Source: Lysobacter arseniciresistens ZS79 (GTDB lineage: Bacteria > Pseudomonadota > Gammaproteobacteria > Xanthomonadales > Xanthomonadaceae). From it: a stretch of DNA of 36,233 bases. The first letter of the stretch is position 1, and each line of letters starts with the position of its first letter. The notes under the pieces were generated by a model. It was given only the letters and a program-made list of their open reading frames with translations. It was not told the DNA's origin and did not search any database. Shown here piece by piece: positions 8,111 to 16,700 of this stretch. The stretch is taken from positions 1 through 36,233 of the forward strand of contig NZ_AVPT01000027.1 in NCBI RefSeq assembly GCF_000768335.1, in the 5' to 3' direction. The translations under genes and the position numbers were made by a program.

Positions 8111-8557
8111 ATGCCCCTCAAGCAGCAGCTCACCGATGACATGAAGGCCGCCATGAAGGGCGGCGACAAGCACCGCCTCGGCGTGATCCGGCTGATGAAC
8201 GCGGCGATCAAGCAGCGGGAGATCGACGAGCGGATCGAACTCGACGACGCCCAGGTGCTGGCCGTGCTGGAGAAGATGGTCAAGCAGCGCCGCGACTCGG
8301 TCAGCCAGTACGAGGCGGCCAACCGCGAGGACCTGGCGTCGGTGGAGCGCGAAGAGATCACGGTGATCGAACACTACCTGCCGGCGAAGCTCGGCGAGGC
8401 GGAGATCATCGCCGCGATCGACGCCGCGATGGCCGAGACCGGCGCCGCCACCCCGGCCGACATCGGCAAGCTGATGGGCGTGCTGAAGCCCAGGCTGGCC
8501 GGCCAGGCCGACATGGGCCTGGTGTCGAAACTGGTGAAGCAGCGCCTCGCCGGCTGA
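8111..8557 (+). CDS. GatB/YqeY domain-containing protein
   Basis: This is a 148-residue protein matching the YqeY family: MPLKQQLTDDMKAAMKGGDK, LGVIRLMNAAIKQREIDE, KMVKQRRDSVSQYEAANRED, EEITVIEHYLPAKLGEAEI and the C-terminal KLMGVLKPRLAGQADMGLVS. The fold is like the tRNA-binding tail domain of GatB of the tRNA amidotransferase. These free-standing copies are thought to bind tRNA or RNA, but their role is not settled. It sits between rpsU and dnaG, a common place for it in proteobacteria. The ATG has AGGA at 8100-8103, seven bases ahead. It lies just after the rpsU terminator, so expression depends on read-through or an unseen promoter. Confidence 0.95.
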   Translation: MPLKQQLTDDMKAAMKGGDKHRLGVIRLMNAAIKQREIDERIELDDAQVLAVLEKMVKQRRDSVSQYEAANREDLASVEREEITVIEHYLPAKLGEAEIIAAIDAAMAETGAATPADIGKLMGVLKPRLAGQADMGLVSKLVKQRLAG

Positions 8558-8578
8558 TCCGCGCCACAGCCGCCTCCG

Positions 8579-8608
8579 GGGCCGGGCCATGTCCGGCCCT
8601 TCGTCTTT
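8579..8608 (+). terminator. Weak hairpin after yqeY
   Basis: GGGCCGG (8579-8585) pairs with CCGGCCC (8593-8599) around a seven-base loop and is followed by TTCGTCTTT. The T-run is interrupted, so termination would be partial at best. Confidence 0.4.
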
Positions 8609-8703
8609 GCGGGCCCTTCGTCCTCCCGGCCAGGCGCACGCGCCCGACGCGGCGCTAACCCGTTGCCCGGATACTGGCCGCATTCCGTACCCAGAGGATG
8701 CCG

Positions 8704-9684
8704 ATGCCGAACCCGCCCCCGGCCCATCGCTTGACTGCCGACCGTCCCGGCGCGGCTGCCACGGCCGACGGCGACCGGGACCCCGACCTCGGCGACCGCA
8801 TCGAGGCGCTGCAGGCGCGGCTGGAACAGAGCTGGCCGGCCAAGTTCGCCCAGCGCTTCTTCGCCTACGACCTGCTGGCGCTGGCGGCGGCGCTGTCGTT
8901 CTACACCCTGCTGTCGCTGGCGCCGCTGGTGCTGATGCTGCTGTGGCTGACCACCGCGCTGCTGCCGACCGCGCAGGAGGAGTTCTTCCGCCAGGTCGGG
9001 CTGCTGGTCGGGCCGCAGGTGGAGGAGACCGCGCGGCTGATCGTCGCCAACGCCGAGCGCCGGCCCGGCACCGGCTCGCTGGCGGCGCTGCTGGGCACCG
9101 GCGCGCTGCTGGTTGGCGCCTCGATCGTGTTCGGCCAGCTGCAGGCCGCGCTCAACCGCGTGTTCCGTTCCGACGCGCGGGCGCTGGGCGTGCTGGCGTG
9201 GCTGCGCAAGCGGCTGCTGTCGTTCGGCATGGCGATCGCGGTCGGCTTCCTGCTGGTGGTGTCGATGGCGGTGCAGGCGGCGCTGGCGGTGGTGATGGCG
9301 TGGTTGCCGGACCTGCTGCCGGCGTTCGCCGCGGCGTTCTCGTTCGTGCTGTATGCGCTGGTGTTCGCCGGCATGTTCCGGCTGCTGCCCGACCGTCCGG
9401 TGACCGCGTCGCGGGCGCTGGCCGGCGGCGCGCTGACCGCGGCGCTGTTCATGGCCGGACGCTGGGCGATCGGGCTGTACCTGGGCCAGGCCACCCTGGG
9501 CAACGCCTACGGGCCGGCCGGCGGGCTGGTGGTGATGCTGGTATGGCTGTACTACTGCGCGGTGGTGTTCCTGACCGGCGCGCTGATCACCGCGATGCTC
9601 GACGAGCACGCGCGGGTGCGCCGCCGGCTGGCGCGCGAGCGTGGCCGCGCCGGCCATGCGGACTCCCGCGCGACCGCGCCATGA
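8704..9684 (+). CDS. YihY/BrkB-family inner-membrane protein
   Basis: This 326-residue protein has about six hydrophobic segments. They include ALAAALSFYTLLSLAPLVLM near residue 60 (the family's typical first helix), SLAALLGTGALLVGASIVFG, an FGMAIAVGFLLVVSMAVQA helix, and the closing NAYGPAGGLVVMLVWLYYCA, a hallmark of the family. The older name 'ribonuclease BN' is a misassignment for this group and the true function is unknown. The N-terminus is hydrophilic and the C-terminus is basic (ARVRRRLARERGRAG). I chose ATG 8704 because AGAGG (8693-8697) is six bases from it; the tandem ATG at 8698 touches that site. It lies 30 bases before dnaG and is likely co-transcribed. Confidence 0.92.
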   Translation: MPNPPPAHRLTADRPGAAATADGDRDPDLGDRIEALQARLEQSWPAKFAQRFFAYDLLALAAALSFYTLLSLAPLVLMLLWLTTALLPTAQEEFFRQVGLLVGPQVEETARLIVANAERRPGTGSLAALLGTGALLVGASIVFGQLQAALNRVFRSDARALGVLAWLRKRLLSFGMAIAVGFLLVVSMAVQAALAVVMAWLPDLLPAFAAAFSFVLYALVFAGMFRLLPDRPVTASRALAGGALTAALFMAGRWAIGLYLGQATLGNAYGPAGGLVVMLVWLYYCAVVFLTGALITAMLDEHARVRRRLARERGRAGHADSRATAP

Positions 9685-9714
9685 GCGCCGCCGCGATGGC
9701 ATCCTAGTCGGTCC

Positions 9715-11466
9715 ATGGCCCGCATCCCCGACGCCTTCATCGACGACCTGCTGGCCCGCACCGACATCGTCGAGCTGGTCGGCGCGCGCGTGCCGCTGAA
9801 GCGGCAGGGCAAGGAGTACTCGGCGCGCTGCCCGTTCCATGACGAGCGCTCGCCGAGCTTCACGGTGTCGCCGGGCAAGCAGTTCTACCACTGCTTCGGC
9901 TGCGGCGCGCACGGCACCGCGATCCGGTTCCTGATGGAGTACGACCGGCTGGAATTCCTCGACGCGGTCGAGGAGCTGGCGCGGCTGAACGGCATGGAGG
10001 TGCCGCGCGAGACCTTCCAGCGCAACGCCAACCCCGACAGCCAGGACCTGTATGCGGCGATGGAAGCGGCGGCGACGTTCTTCCGCCGGCAGCTGGCGTC
10101 CACGCCGAAGGCGCAGGCCTACCTCGACGGCCGCGGGGTCGACGCGGGTATCCGCGAACGCTTCGGCATCGGCTACGCGCCGGGCGGCTTCAACGCGCTG
10201 CGCGACGCGCTCGGCGGCGACGAGCGGCGGATGCGCCTGCTCGAGCGCGGCGGGCTGTTCTCGAAGAACGACAGCGGCCGGGTCTACGACAAGTTCCGCG
10301 ACCGGGTGATGTTCCCGATCCACGACCGCCGCGGCCGCACCATCGGCTTCGGCGGCCGGGTGCTGGAGAAGGACGACGGCCCCAAGTACCTCAACTCGCC
10401 CGAGACCGAGCTGTTCCACAAGGGCCGCGAGCTGTACGGCCTGTGGCAGGTGCGCCAGGCCAACAAGAAGATCGCGCGGCTGGTGGTGGTCGAGGGCTAC
10501 ATGGACGTGGTCGCGCTGTTCCAGCACGGGGTCGAGACCGCCGTGGCGACGCTCGGCACCGCCACCACGCCCGACCACGCCGAGCTGCTGTTCCGCAACG
10601 CGCCGGACGTGTACTTCTGCTTCGACGGCGACCGCGCCGGCCGCGGCGCCGCGTGGAAGGCGCTGGAATCGGTGCTGCCGCGGATGAAGGACGGGCGGCA
10701 GGCGTTCTTCCTGTTCCTGCCCGAGGGCGAGGACCCGGACACGATCGTGCGGGCCGAGGGTGCGGCCGGGTTCGACGCGCGCCTGCGCGGGGCCACGCCG
10801 CTGTCGCAGTTCCTGTTCGACTCACTCGCCGCCGAGGTCAACCTCGGCACGCTGGAGGGCAAGGGCCGGCTGGCCGAGCGCGCCAAGCCGCTGCTGGCGC
10901 AGATCCCCGACGGCGCGTTCGCCGACCTGATGCGCCAGCGCCTGACCGAGCTGACCGGCGTCGGCGCCCGCGCGAGCACGCCGGACACCCACGTGCCGGC
11001 GCAGCGCGCGCGCATGCCGGCGCGCGGCGCCCCCGCGCCGAAGCGCAGCCTGGTCCGCGCCGCGATCGCCCTGCTGCTGCAGCGGCCCGCGCTGGCGCTG
11101 GAGCTGGAGCCGCCGTTCCGCTTCGCCACCCTGCGCCAGCCCGGCATCGAGCTGCTGGTCGACCTGCTCGGGCTGATCTACGCGCGCCCGGACATCGGCA
11201 CCGGCTCGCTGGTCGAGCACTTCAGCGGCCGCGACGAGTATGCCGCGCTGCAGAAGCTGGCCGCGCAGTCGCTGGCCGGCGACGAGGGCAAGTGGCGCGA
11301 CGAACTGCTCGACGCGATCGCCCAGCTCGACCGGCAGACCCTGCAGCAGCGCATCGAGGAGCTGCAGGCGATCATCCACGAGGGTGGCCGCACCGCGCTG
11401 ACCCCCGACGAGCAGGCCGAGCTGCGCGAGCTGCTCGGCGCGATGGTCCACACGCGGCGCAGCTGA
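9715..11466 (+). CDS. dnaG: DNA primase
   Basis: This 583-residue enzyme makes RNA primers for DNA replication. The N-terminal zinc ribbon has ligands Cys39, His42, Cys60 and Cys63 (CPFH...CFGC). The catalytic core follows with RVMFPIHDRRGRTIGFGGRV and the TOPRIM motifs VVVEGYMDVVAL and CFDGDRAGRGA, whose acidic residues bind metal. The region after an Ala/Pro-rich hinge near residue 430 is the C-terminal helicase (DnaB)-binding domain, ending in a helical hairpin. Length is normal. It is the last recognisable gene of the rpsU-yqeY-yihY-dnaG run; rpoD does not follow. No clear Shine-Dalgarno sequence precedes the ATG, so translation may depend on the upstream gene. Confidence 0.98.
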   Translation: MARIPDAFIDDLLARTDIVELVGARVPLKRQGKEYSARCPFHDERSPSFTVSPGKQFYHCFGCGAHGTAIRFLMEYDRLEFLDAVEELARLNGMEVPRETFQRNANPDSQDLYAAMEAAATFFRRQLASTPKAQAYLDGRGVDAGIRERFGIGYAPGGFNALRDALGGDERRMRLLERGGLFSKNDSGRVYDKFRDRVMFPIHDRRGRTIGFGGRVLEKDDGPKYLNSPETELFHKGRELYGLWQVRQANKKIARLVVVEGYMDVVALFQHGVETAVATLGTATTPDHAELLFRNAPDVYFCFDGDRAGRGAAWKALESVLPRMKDGRQAFFLFLPEGEDPDTIVRAEGAAGFDARLRGATPLSQFLFDSLAAEVNLGTLEGKGRLAERAKPLLAQIPDGAFADLMRQRLTELTGVGARASTPDTHVPAQRARMPARGAPAPKRSLVRAAIALLLQRPALALELEPPFRFATLRQPGIELLVDLLGLIYARPDIGTGSLVEHFSGRDEYAALQKLAAQSLAGDEGKWRDELLDAIAQLDRQTLQQRIEELQAIIHEGGRTALTPDEQAELRELLGAMVHTRRS

Positions 11467-11581
11467 ACACGGCACGGCGGGTGCTCGCCCCGCAAACCCC
11501 GCCCCGGCGGCGCTGCACCTACACCCGGCCACCACACGACAGTGCCTACAGTCGGCGTCGTACCACCGCCGGAGACCCGCC

Positions 11582-12145
11582 ATGCGCCGCCTGCCCACCC
11601 CCGCGTCCGTGCTGCCCGCCAGCGCCGCCGTGCTGCTGCTCTGCGCCGGCTGCCGCGCCCCCGAGCTGGCCGAGATCCAGACCGCGCCCCCGGCACCGGC
11701 ACCGCTCGCGGCCCCGACGCTGGACCCGCGCATCGCCGCCGAGCAGGCGCTGGTCGCGTTCATGGAAACCGCCGGCACCGACGAGGCGCCGCAGTACCGG
11801 CAGGCCCGCGCCGACCTCGACGGCGACGGCACCGGCGACCTGCTGATGCTGATCGACGACCCGCTGTGGTGCGACGCCGACGGCTGCCCGCTGGTGGTCT
11901 TCCAGGGCCAGGCCGACGGCAGCTACACGCTGATCGGCCGCACCGACACCACCCACCCGCCCATCGCGCTGGGCAAGCACCGCAACAACGGCTGGCACGA
12001 CCTGCTGGTCGGCGTCGGCGGTGGCACCATCCAGGGCGGTACCGTCGCCCTGCAGTACGACGGCGAGGGCTACCCGGGCGACCCGACGATGGTCGCGCTG
12101 CTGGCGGACGACTCGGCGCCGGTGGTCGAGACGCTGTTCGAGTAG
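11582..12145 (+). CDS. Putative lipoprotein with a calcium-binding-like DxDGDG loop
   Basis: This 187-residue protein has a lipoprotein signal with lipobox LCAGC. A Pro/Ala linker leads to a compact domain containing ARADLDGDGTGDLLMLIDD. This resembles the Asp-rich calcium loop of FG-GAP/EF-hand-like repeats. It is followed by a Cys pair (WCDADGCPLVVF) and a Gly-rich stretch (LVGVGGGTIQGGTVALQYD). I do not recognise a named family. It probably sits at the outer membrane facing the periplasm. GGAG at 11571-11574 supports the ATG at 11582. It is separated from dnaG by 115 bases and converges with the ClC gene 21 bases downstream, with no clear terminator between. Confidence 0.7.
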   Translation: MRRLPTPASVLPASAAVLLLCAGCRAPELAEIQTAPPAPAPLAAPTLDPRIAAEQALVAFMETAGTDEAPQYRQARADLDGDGTGDLLMLIDDPLWCDADGCPLVVFQGQADGSYTLIGRTDTTHPPIALGKHRNNGWHDLLVGVGGGTIQGGTVALQYDGEGYPGDPTMVALLADDSAPVVETLFE

Positions 12146-12166
12146 CGGCTCCGGGCCCGCCCCGGC

Positions 12167-13976
12167 TCAGCCGCGACGCCGCCGCAGTGAATCGCGCAGG
12201 CGGATGTGGCGGCCGGCCTGGTGCGCCTCCTTCAGGCGCCGGGCATGCGCGGCCAGCAGATCGCCACGGGTCAGGATGCCGACCAGCGGATGCGGTTCCG
12301 CGGCGCCGACCACGACCAGCCGGCCGATGTCGTTCTCGACCATGTGGTCGGCCGCCTCGCGCAGCGAGTGGTCCTCCTGCACCACCACCGGCGGTCGCAC
12401 CAGCATGTCGCCGATGCGGCGGATGTTGGGGTGCGACGGGTCGAGCAGGTCGCGCCGGGTGATCACGCCGCGCACCCGGCCGGTGTCGTCGATGACCGGG
12501 TAGCCCTGGTGCTGCGCGTCGGCGGTACCCGAGGCCATCCAGTGCCGCACCCGGCCGAGCTCGTCGCGGGTCTGCAGCGTCACCACCTCGCGCGAGCAGG
12601 CGTCGCCGACCGGCACCAGCTCCAGGTGGTCGGCGGCGTATTCACCCGGCACGCGCACCCCGCGGCGGGCGATCTTCTCGGTCATGATGGTGTTGCGCAT
12701 GATCAGCGCCGACACCAGGTAGGCGGCGACGCAGCCGCCCAGCAGCGGCAGCAGCCCGGCCGGCTGGCCGGTGGTCTCGAACGCGAACACCACCGAGGTC
12801 AGCAGCGCGCGCGAGGAGCCGGCGAAGATCGCCGCCATACCGACCAGCCCGGCGATGCGCGGGTCGACCCCGAGCTGCGGTGCCGCTGCCCAGCGCGATC
12901 GCCCACGAGGCGAACTTGGCCACGCACAGCAGCGCCAGCGCGCCGACCGCGAACTCGCCGGAGACGATCCGCTCGATGTTGGTGTAGCCGACGCCGAGCG
13001 TCAGCGGCGCGAAGTAGCCGATCACGCCGACCGCCAGGCCACCGATCGCCGGCCACCACATCCAGTGCACCGGCAGCTTCTCGAATGCGTCCTCGACCCC
13101 GTACACGATGCGGGTCACGCCGACGCTGACCAGCCCGATCGCCGCGCCCAGCACCACGTAGGCCAGCAGGGCGGCGCCGCCGGGCTCGGCGATGGCGGGC
13201 ATCGCGAACACCGGCTCGCTGCCGACCAGCGCGTGGCGCACGCCGGTCGCGACCACCGTCGCCAGCGCCACCGGGATCAGCGAGCGCGGCCGCAGCTCGA
13301 ACAGCAGCAGCTCGACCGCGAGGATCACCGCCGCCACCGGCGAGCCGAAGATCGCCGCCATGCCGGCCGCGGCGCCGGCCGCCAGCAGCACCTTGCGCTC
13401 GGCGCCGGTGACCCGTAGCACCTGGCCGACGAAGGACCCCAGCGCGCCGCCGGTGGCGATGATCGGCCCCTCGGCGCCGAACGGCCCGCCGGTGCCGATT
13501 GCGATCGCCGACGACACCGGCTTGAGGAAGGTGATGCGCGGGGCGATCTTCGACTCGTTGAGCAGCACCTGCTCCATCGCCTCGGGGATGCCGTGGCCGC
13601 GGATCGCGCGCGAACCCCAACGCGCCATCACCCCGACGATCAGGCCGCCGATCACCGGCACCACGATCACCCACGGACCCAGCGCGTGGCCGGCCGGCGC
13701 GGCCTCGTGGAACGACCAGCGGCCGTGGAAGGCAAGGTTGGTGACCAGCCCGATCAGGGCCACCAGTGCCTGCGCGACGAACGCCGCGGCGACGCCGAGC
13801 AGCAGCGACAACGCGACGATCAGCAGGATCCGCGGCTCGACCAGGGTGGAGCGGCGCGGCATCCGCGCGGCGTCGAGGCTGGCCCCGAGCGCCGGCGCGA
13901 CCGGCAACGCGTCGGTGGTGGCGCCGTCACGCAGGTGCGGAGCGTCTCCGGGCGGCGGGGTGGCCGGTCCCGCCAT
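12167..13976 (-). pseudogene. ClC-family chloride channel/antiporter with two CBS domains, broken by deletion and frameshift
   Basis: The 5' part (13976 to about 12879) encodes a normal ClC protein: GHGIP (127-131), GAEGP with the gating Glu169 (167-171), and helices up to FASWAIALGSGT (residue 366). The reading frame then leaves the family. The next expected segment, the helix-N loop (usually SGGT/FAP...) that forms part of the anion site, is missing. The family sequence resumes in another frame from about 12880 as PQLGVDPRIAGLVGMAAIFA and runs through two CBS domains to a stop at 12167. Roughly 25-30 codons seem deleted with a shift of frame. As written, translation ends at 12642 after about 78 aberrant residues (444 in all). 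The ATG shares one base with the ctaB stop (TGATG). An assembly error in GC-rich DNA is possible. Confidence 0.85.
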
Positions 13977-14896
13977 CACTCCACGGGCCGCAGTTCGAAC
14001 GCGGCGGCGGGTTCCATCAGCGGCAGCAGCCAGTGGTCGACGAGCAGGAACGCGAACAGCGCCATCAGGTACACGATCGAGTACTTGAACACCTCCATCG
14101 CGTACAGCTCGTCCGGCGGGTCCATCAGCCGCCACGCGTGCCACAGGAACACCAGGCCGAGCACCAGCGCGCCGCCGAGGTAGAACAGCCCGCTCATGCC
14201 GGTGGCCCACGGCAGCACCGTCACCACCACCAGCAGCACGGTGTAGAACAGGATCTGCCAGCGCGTGTACTCGACGCCGTGGGTGACCGGCAGCATCGGC
14301 ACCATCGCCTTGCGGTAGTCCTCGCGGCGGAAGATCGCCAGCGCCCAGAAATGCGGCGGGGTCCAGACGAAGATGATCAGCACCAGCAGCAGCGCGTGCG
14401 GGTCGAGCGTGCCGGTGATCGCGGCCCAGCCCAGCGCAGGCGGTGCCGCCCCGGCGATGCCGCCGATGACGATGTTCTGCGGCGTCGCGCGCTTGAGGAA
14501 CACCGTGTAGATCACCGCGTAGCCGATCAGCGAGGCGAAGGTCAGCAGCGCGGTCAGCACGTTGACCCACACCAGCAGGATCACCATCGAGGTGGCCGCC
14601 AGCGCCAGCGCGAACACCAGCGCCTGCCGCGGGGTGACCTGGCCGGCGACGATCGGCCGCCAGGCGGTGCGTGCCATCTTGGCGTCGATCCGCGAGTCCA
14701 TCAGCTGGTTGATCGCCGCCGCCGACGCCGCCGCCAGCCAGATGCCGAGGAAGCCCAGCACCGACTCCTTGAGCGGCGGCAACCCCGGCACGGCGAGGAA
14801 CATGCCGATCGCCGCGGTGAACACGATCAGCGCGACCACGCGCGGCTTGGTCAGGTCCCAGTACTGCTTCACGGTCGGTCGGGCCGGCTTGTCCAT
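13976..14896 (-). CDS. ctaB: Protoheme IX farnesyltransferase (heme O synthase)
   Basis: This 306-residue polytopic UbiA-family prenyltransferase adds a farnesyl group to heme B to make heme O, the first step towards heme A for the aa3 oxidase. The N-terminus [20 protein letters not shown] is typical. The first Asp-rich motif is [19 protein letters not shown] and the second region is [20 protein letters not shown] followed by [10 protein letters not shown]. About eight to nine hydrophobic segments are seen. The start overlaps the ctaA stop by one base (TGATG) and its own stop overlaps the ClC gene start in the same way, so all three are probably translationally coupled. Also named cyoE/cox10. 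Confidence 0.97.
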   Translation of the reverse strand: MDKPARPTVKQYWDLTKPRVVALIVFTAAIGMFLAVPGLPPLKESVLGFLGIWLAAASAAAINQLMDSRIDAKMARTAWRPIVAGQVTPRQALVFALALAATSMVILLVWVNVLTALLTFASLIGYAVIYTVFLKRATPQNIVIGGIAGAAPPALGWAAITGTLDPHALLLVLIIFVWTPPHFWALAIFRREDYRKAMVPMLPVTHGVEYTRWQILFYTVLLVVVTVLPWATGMSGLFYLGGALVLGLVFLWHAWRLMDPPDELYAMEVFKYSIVYLMALFAFLLVDHWLLPLMEPAAAFELRPVE

Positions 14897-16065
14897 CACG
14901 CCTCCGGCGCCCGCAGGCGGGCGAGCAGCGACACCAGCACGAACAGCAGCAGCACCGCGCCGGCGTTGTGCAGTACCGCGGTCCACAGCGGCAGCGCCAG
15001 CTTGACGTTGGCGACGCCGAGCGACACCTGGGCGATCGTCAGCAGCCCCAGCGCACTGGCCCAGCCACGCAGGCCGGGCGTGCGCAGCAGCCGCGCCGCC
15101 AGCCACAGCAGGTAGACGAACACCACCACCGCCATCATCCGGTGCGCCATCTGGATCGCGATGCGCGAGGCGCCGTCGAGGATGCCGCCCTCGTAGTCGA
15201 CGCCGATCCCGCGCCACAGCACGAAGCCTTCGCCGAAGTCGGTCGGCGGCCACCACTGGCCGACGCAGGTCGGGAAGTCGGTGCCGCAGGCGAGCGCGGC
15301 GTAATTGGCGCTGGTCCAGCCGCCCAGCGCGATCTGCACGCCCAGCAGCACCAGCCCCGCCACCAGCCAGCGACGCAGCCGCGCCGCGTCGGCCAGCCGG
15401 ATCGGCAGGCCGGTCGCCCGCCACGCCATCCACAGCAGCAGCGAGAACGTCAGCAGGCCGCCGAGCAGGTGCCCCATCACCACGATGGGCTTGAGCAGCC
15501 AGGTCACCGTCCACATCCCCAGCAGCGCCTGGAAGATGATCACCGCCAACGTGATGGCCGCCACCCGCGCCAGGTCGAGGTTGCTCCAGCGCAGCGCGGC
15601 GAACAGCAGCACCGCCTCGCCGGCGACCGCCAGCACAGACGCCGCGACGTGCTCGCCGTGCATGTACAGCGGGATCGCGACCGCCACCAGCGCTGCCGCC
15701 GCCAGCACCTGGGCGACGCCGTGGCGACGGCGGCGCACGGCCAGCAGCGCCAGCGCCAGCGTCAGCACGCCGAGCGCACCGGCGATCATCCGGTGGAACT
15801 GCTCTCGCCAGGCCTTGTGCACCTCGACTGGGCGGATCGCGGTGGCGGCGTGGTCGGCGCCCTGGCTGGCCTCGGTCGGCCACGCCGCGCGGCCGTAGCA
15901 GGTGGGCCAGTCCGGGCAGCTCAGGCCGGCGTCGGACAACCGCACGAACGCACCGAACACGATCACCCCGAGCGCCAGCGCCACCGCCAGCCACGCCAGC
16001 CGGTGGAAATGGCGGGCGGGCCTGGCGAAGGCGCGCGGGGGGGACGCGGTGCGGGTCGTGGTCAT
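14896..16065 (-). CDS. ctaA: Heme A synthase (COX15/CtaA family)
   Basis: This 389-residue inner-membrane protein oxidises the methyl group of heme O to a formyl group, giving heme A. The N-terminal half has [19 protein letters not shown] with Cys50 and Cys56, then [16 protein letters not shown] with a heme-liganding His. The second half repeats the plan, with a Cys pair in [15 protein letters not shown] and the [10 protein letters not shown] and [11 protein letters not shown] helices with His residues. About eight hydrophobic segments fit the family. It follows the SCO-like gene by 34 bases and overlaps ctaB by one base. The Cys pairs at both ends fit the type with two external disulfides. 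Confidence 0.96.
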   Translation of the reverse strand: MTTTRTASPPRAFARPARHFHRLAWLAVALALGVIVFGAFVRLSDAGLSCPDWPTCYGRAAWPTEASQGADHAATAIRPVEVHKAWREQFHRMIAGALGVLTLALALLAVRRRRHGVAQVLAAAALVAVAIPLYMHGEHVAASVLAVAGEAVLLFAALRWSNLDLARVAAITLAVIIFQALLGMWTVTWLLKPIVVMGHLLGGLLTFSLLLWMAWRATGLPIRLADAARLRRWLVAGLVLLGVQIALGGWTSANYAALACGTDFPTCVGQWWPPTDFGEGFVLWRGIGVDYEGGILDGASRIAIQMAHRMMAVVVFVYLLWLAARLLRTPGLRGWASALGLLTIAQVSLGVANVKLALPLWTAVLHNAGAVLLLFVLVSLLARLRAPEA

Positions 16066-16099
16066 GCGGTTCTCGTGCGATGGCGCCGGCAGGCGGCGC

Positions 16100-16690
16100 T
16101 CAGATCAGTTTCAGCAACTTGGCGATGTCGGCGCGCAGCCCCGCCGGATCGAAGCCGGGAGGGTAGCGCAGGATCACGAAGCCGTTCGGGTCGATCACGT
16201 AGACCGGCACGCCTCCGACACCGGCGTCGGCGCGCGGCAGCGCGGCCCGCAGGCGTGGATCCGGGTCCAGCAGGTGGAGGCTGCGCGGGCGCGCATCGGC
16301 CGGCGGCATGCAGCCTTCGGCGTTGCAGATCCACAGCAGGTCGACCCGGTCCGCGTCCTTGCCGAACAGGCGCCAGACGGTATCGAGGTCGCGCGCGAGC
16401 GCGTCGCAGGCGGTGCCGCATCCGGCCGGCGGCGCCGCCACGATGCGCCAGGTGCGCGCCTCGTCCGCCCAGCGGTACTCGCCGCCGTCGGCCAGCCGCG
16501 GCACGACGTCGCGCAGGTCGCCCGGCGGGTCGAGCAGCTCGCCGTGGTTCCTGCGCCCTTCCGGCTGCCAGCCGGAGAACCGCAGGATGCCGGCGACCAG
16601 CATGCTGCCGAAGAACATCACGAAGATCGCGATCAGGAACATCCGATTGCGATTGCGGGTGCGGTCGTCGACCACCCTGGTGTCGTTCAT
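16100..16690 (-). CDS. SCO-like thioredoxin-fold membrane protein of the cta cluster
   Basis: This 196-residue protein has a cytoplasmic N-terminus rich in Arg/Asn, one membrane anchor at about 17-37 and a periplasmic domain. CGTAC at 91-95 is a C-x3-C motif as in SCO1/SenC copper chaperones. The end resembles a thioredoxin fold with GVPVYVIDPNGFVILRYPPG. The histidine that SCO proteins normally use as third copper ligand in the late VDHS-type strand is not seen there (VYVID instead). A further Cys pair is present (WICNAEGC). The position between surf1 (10 bases) and ctaA (34 bases) points to oxidase assembly, perhaps copper or thiol handling; Pseudomonas has a comparable gene (PA0112 type) in its cox cluster. 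Copper binding is inferred. Confidence 0.75.
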   Translation of the reverse strand: MNDTRVVDDRTRNRNRMFLIAIFVMFFGSMLVAGILRFSGWQPEGRRNHGELLDPPGDLRDVVPRLADGGEYRWADEARTWRIVAAPPAGCGTACDALARDLDTVWRLFGKDADRVDLLWICNAEGCMPPADARPRSLHLLDPDPRLRAALPRADAGVGGVPVYVIDPNGFVILRYPPGFDPAGLRADIAKLLKLI

Positions 16691-16700
16691 GCCGGAGCCT

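Noticed and set aside
8374-10578. A 734-codon minus-strand frame over yihY and dnaG
   Set aside because: It has a low-complexity Arg/Gln/His-rich product opposite known genes on the plus strand.
12167-12838. A separate CBS-domain gene starting at 12838
   Set aside because: The sequence before that ATG continues the ClC family in the same frame (PQLGVDPRIAGLVG), so it is the 3' part of the broken ClC gene.
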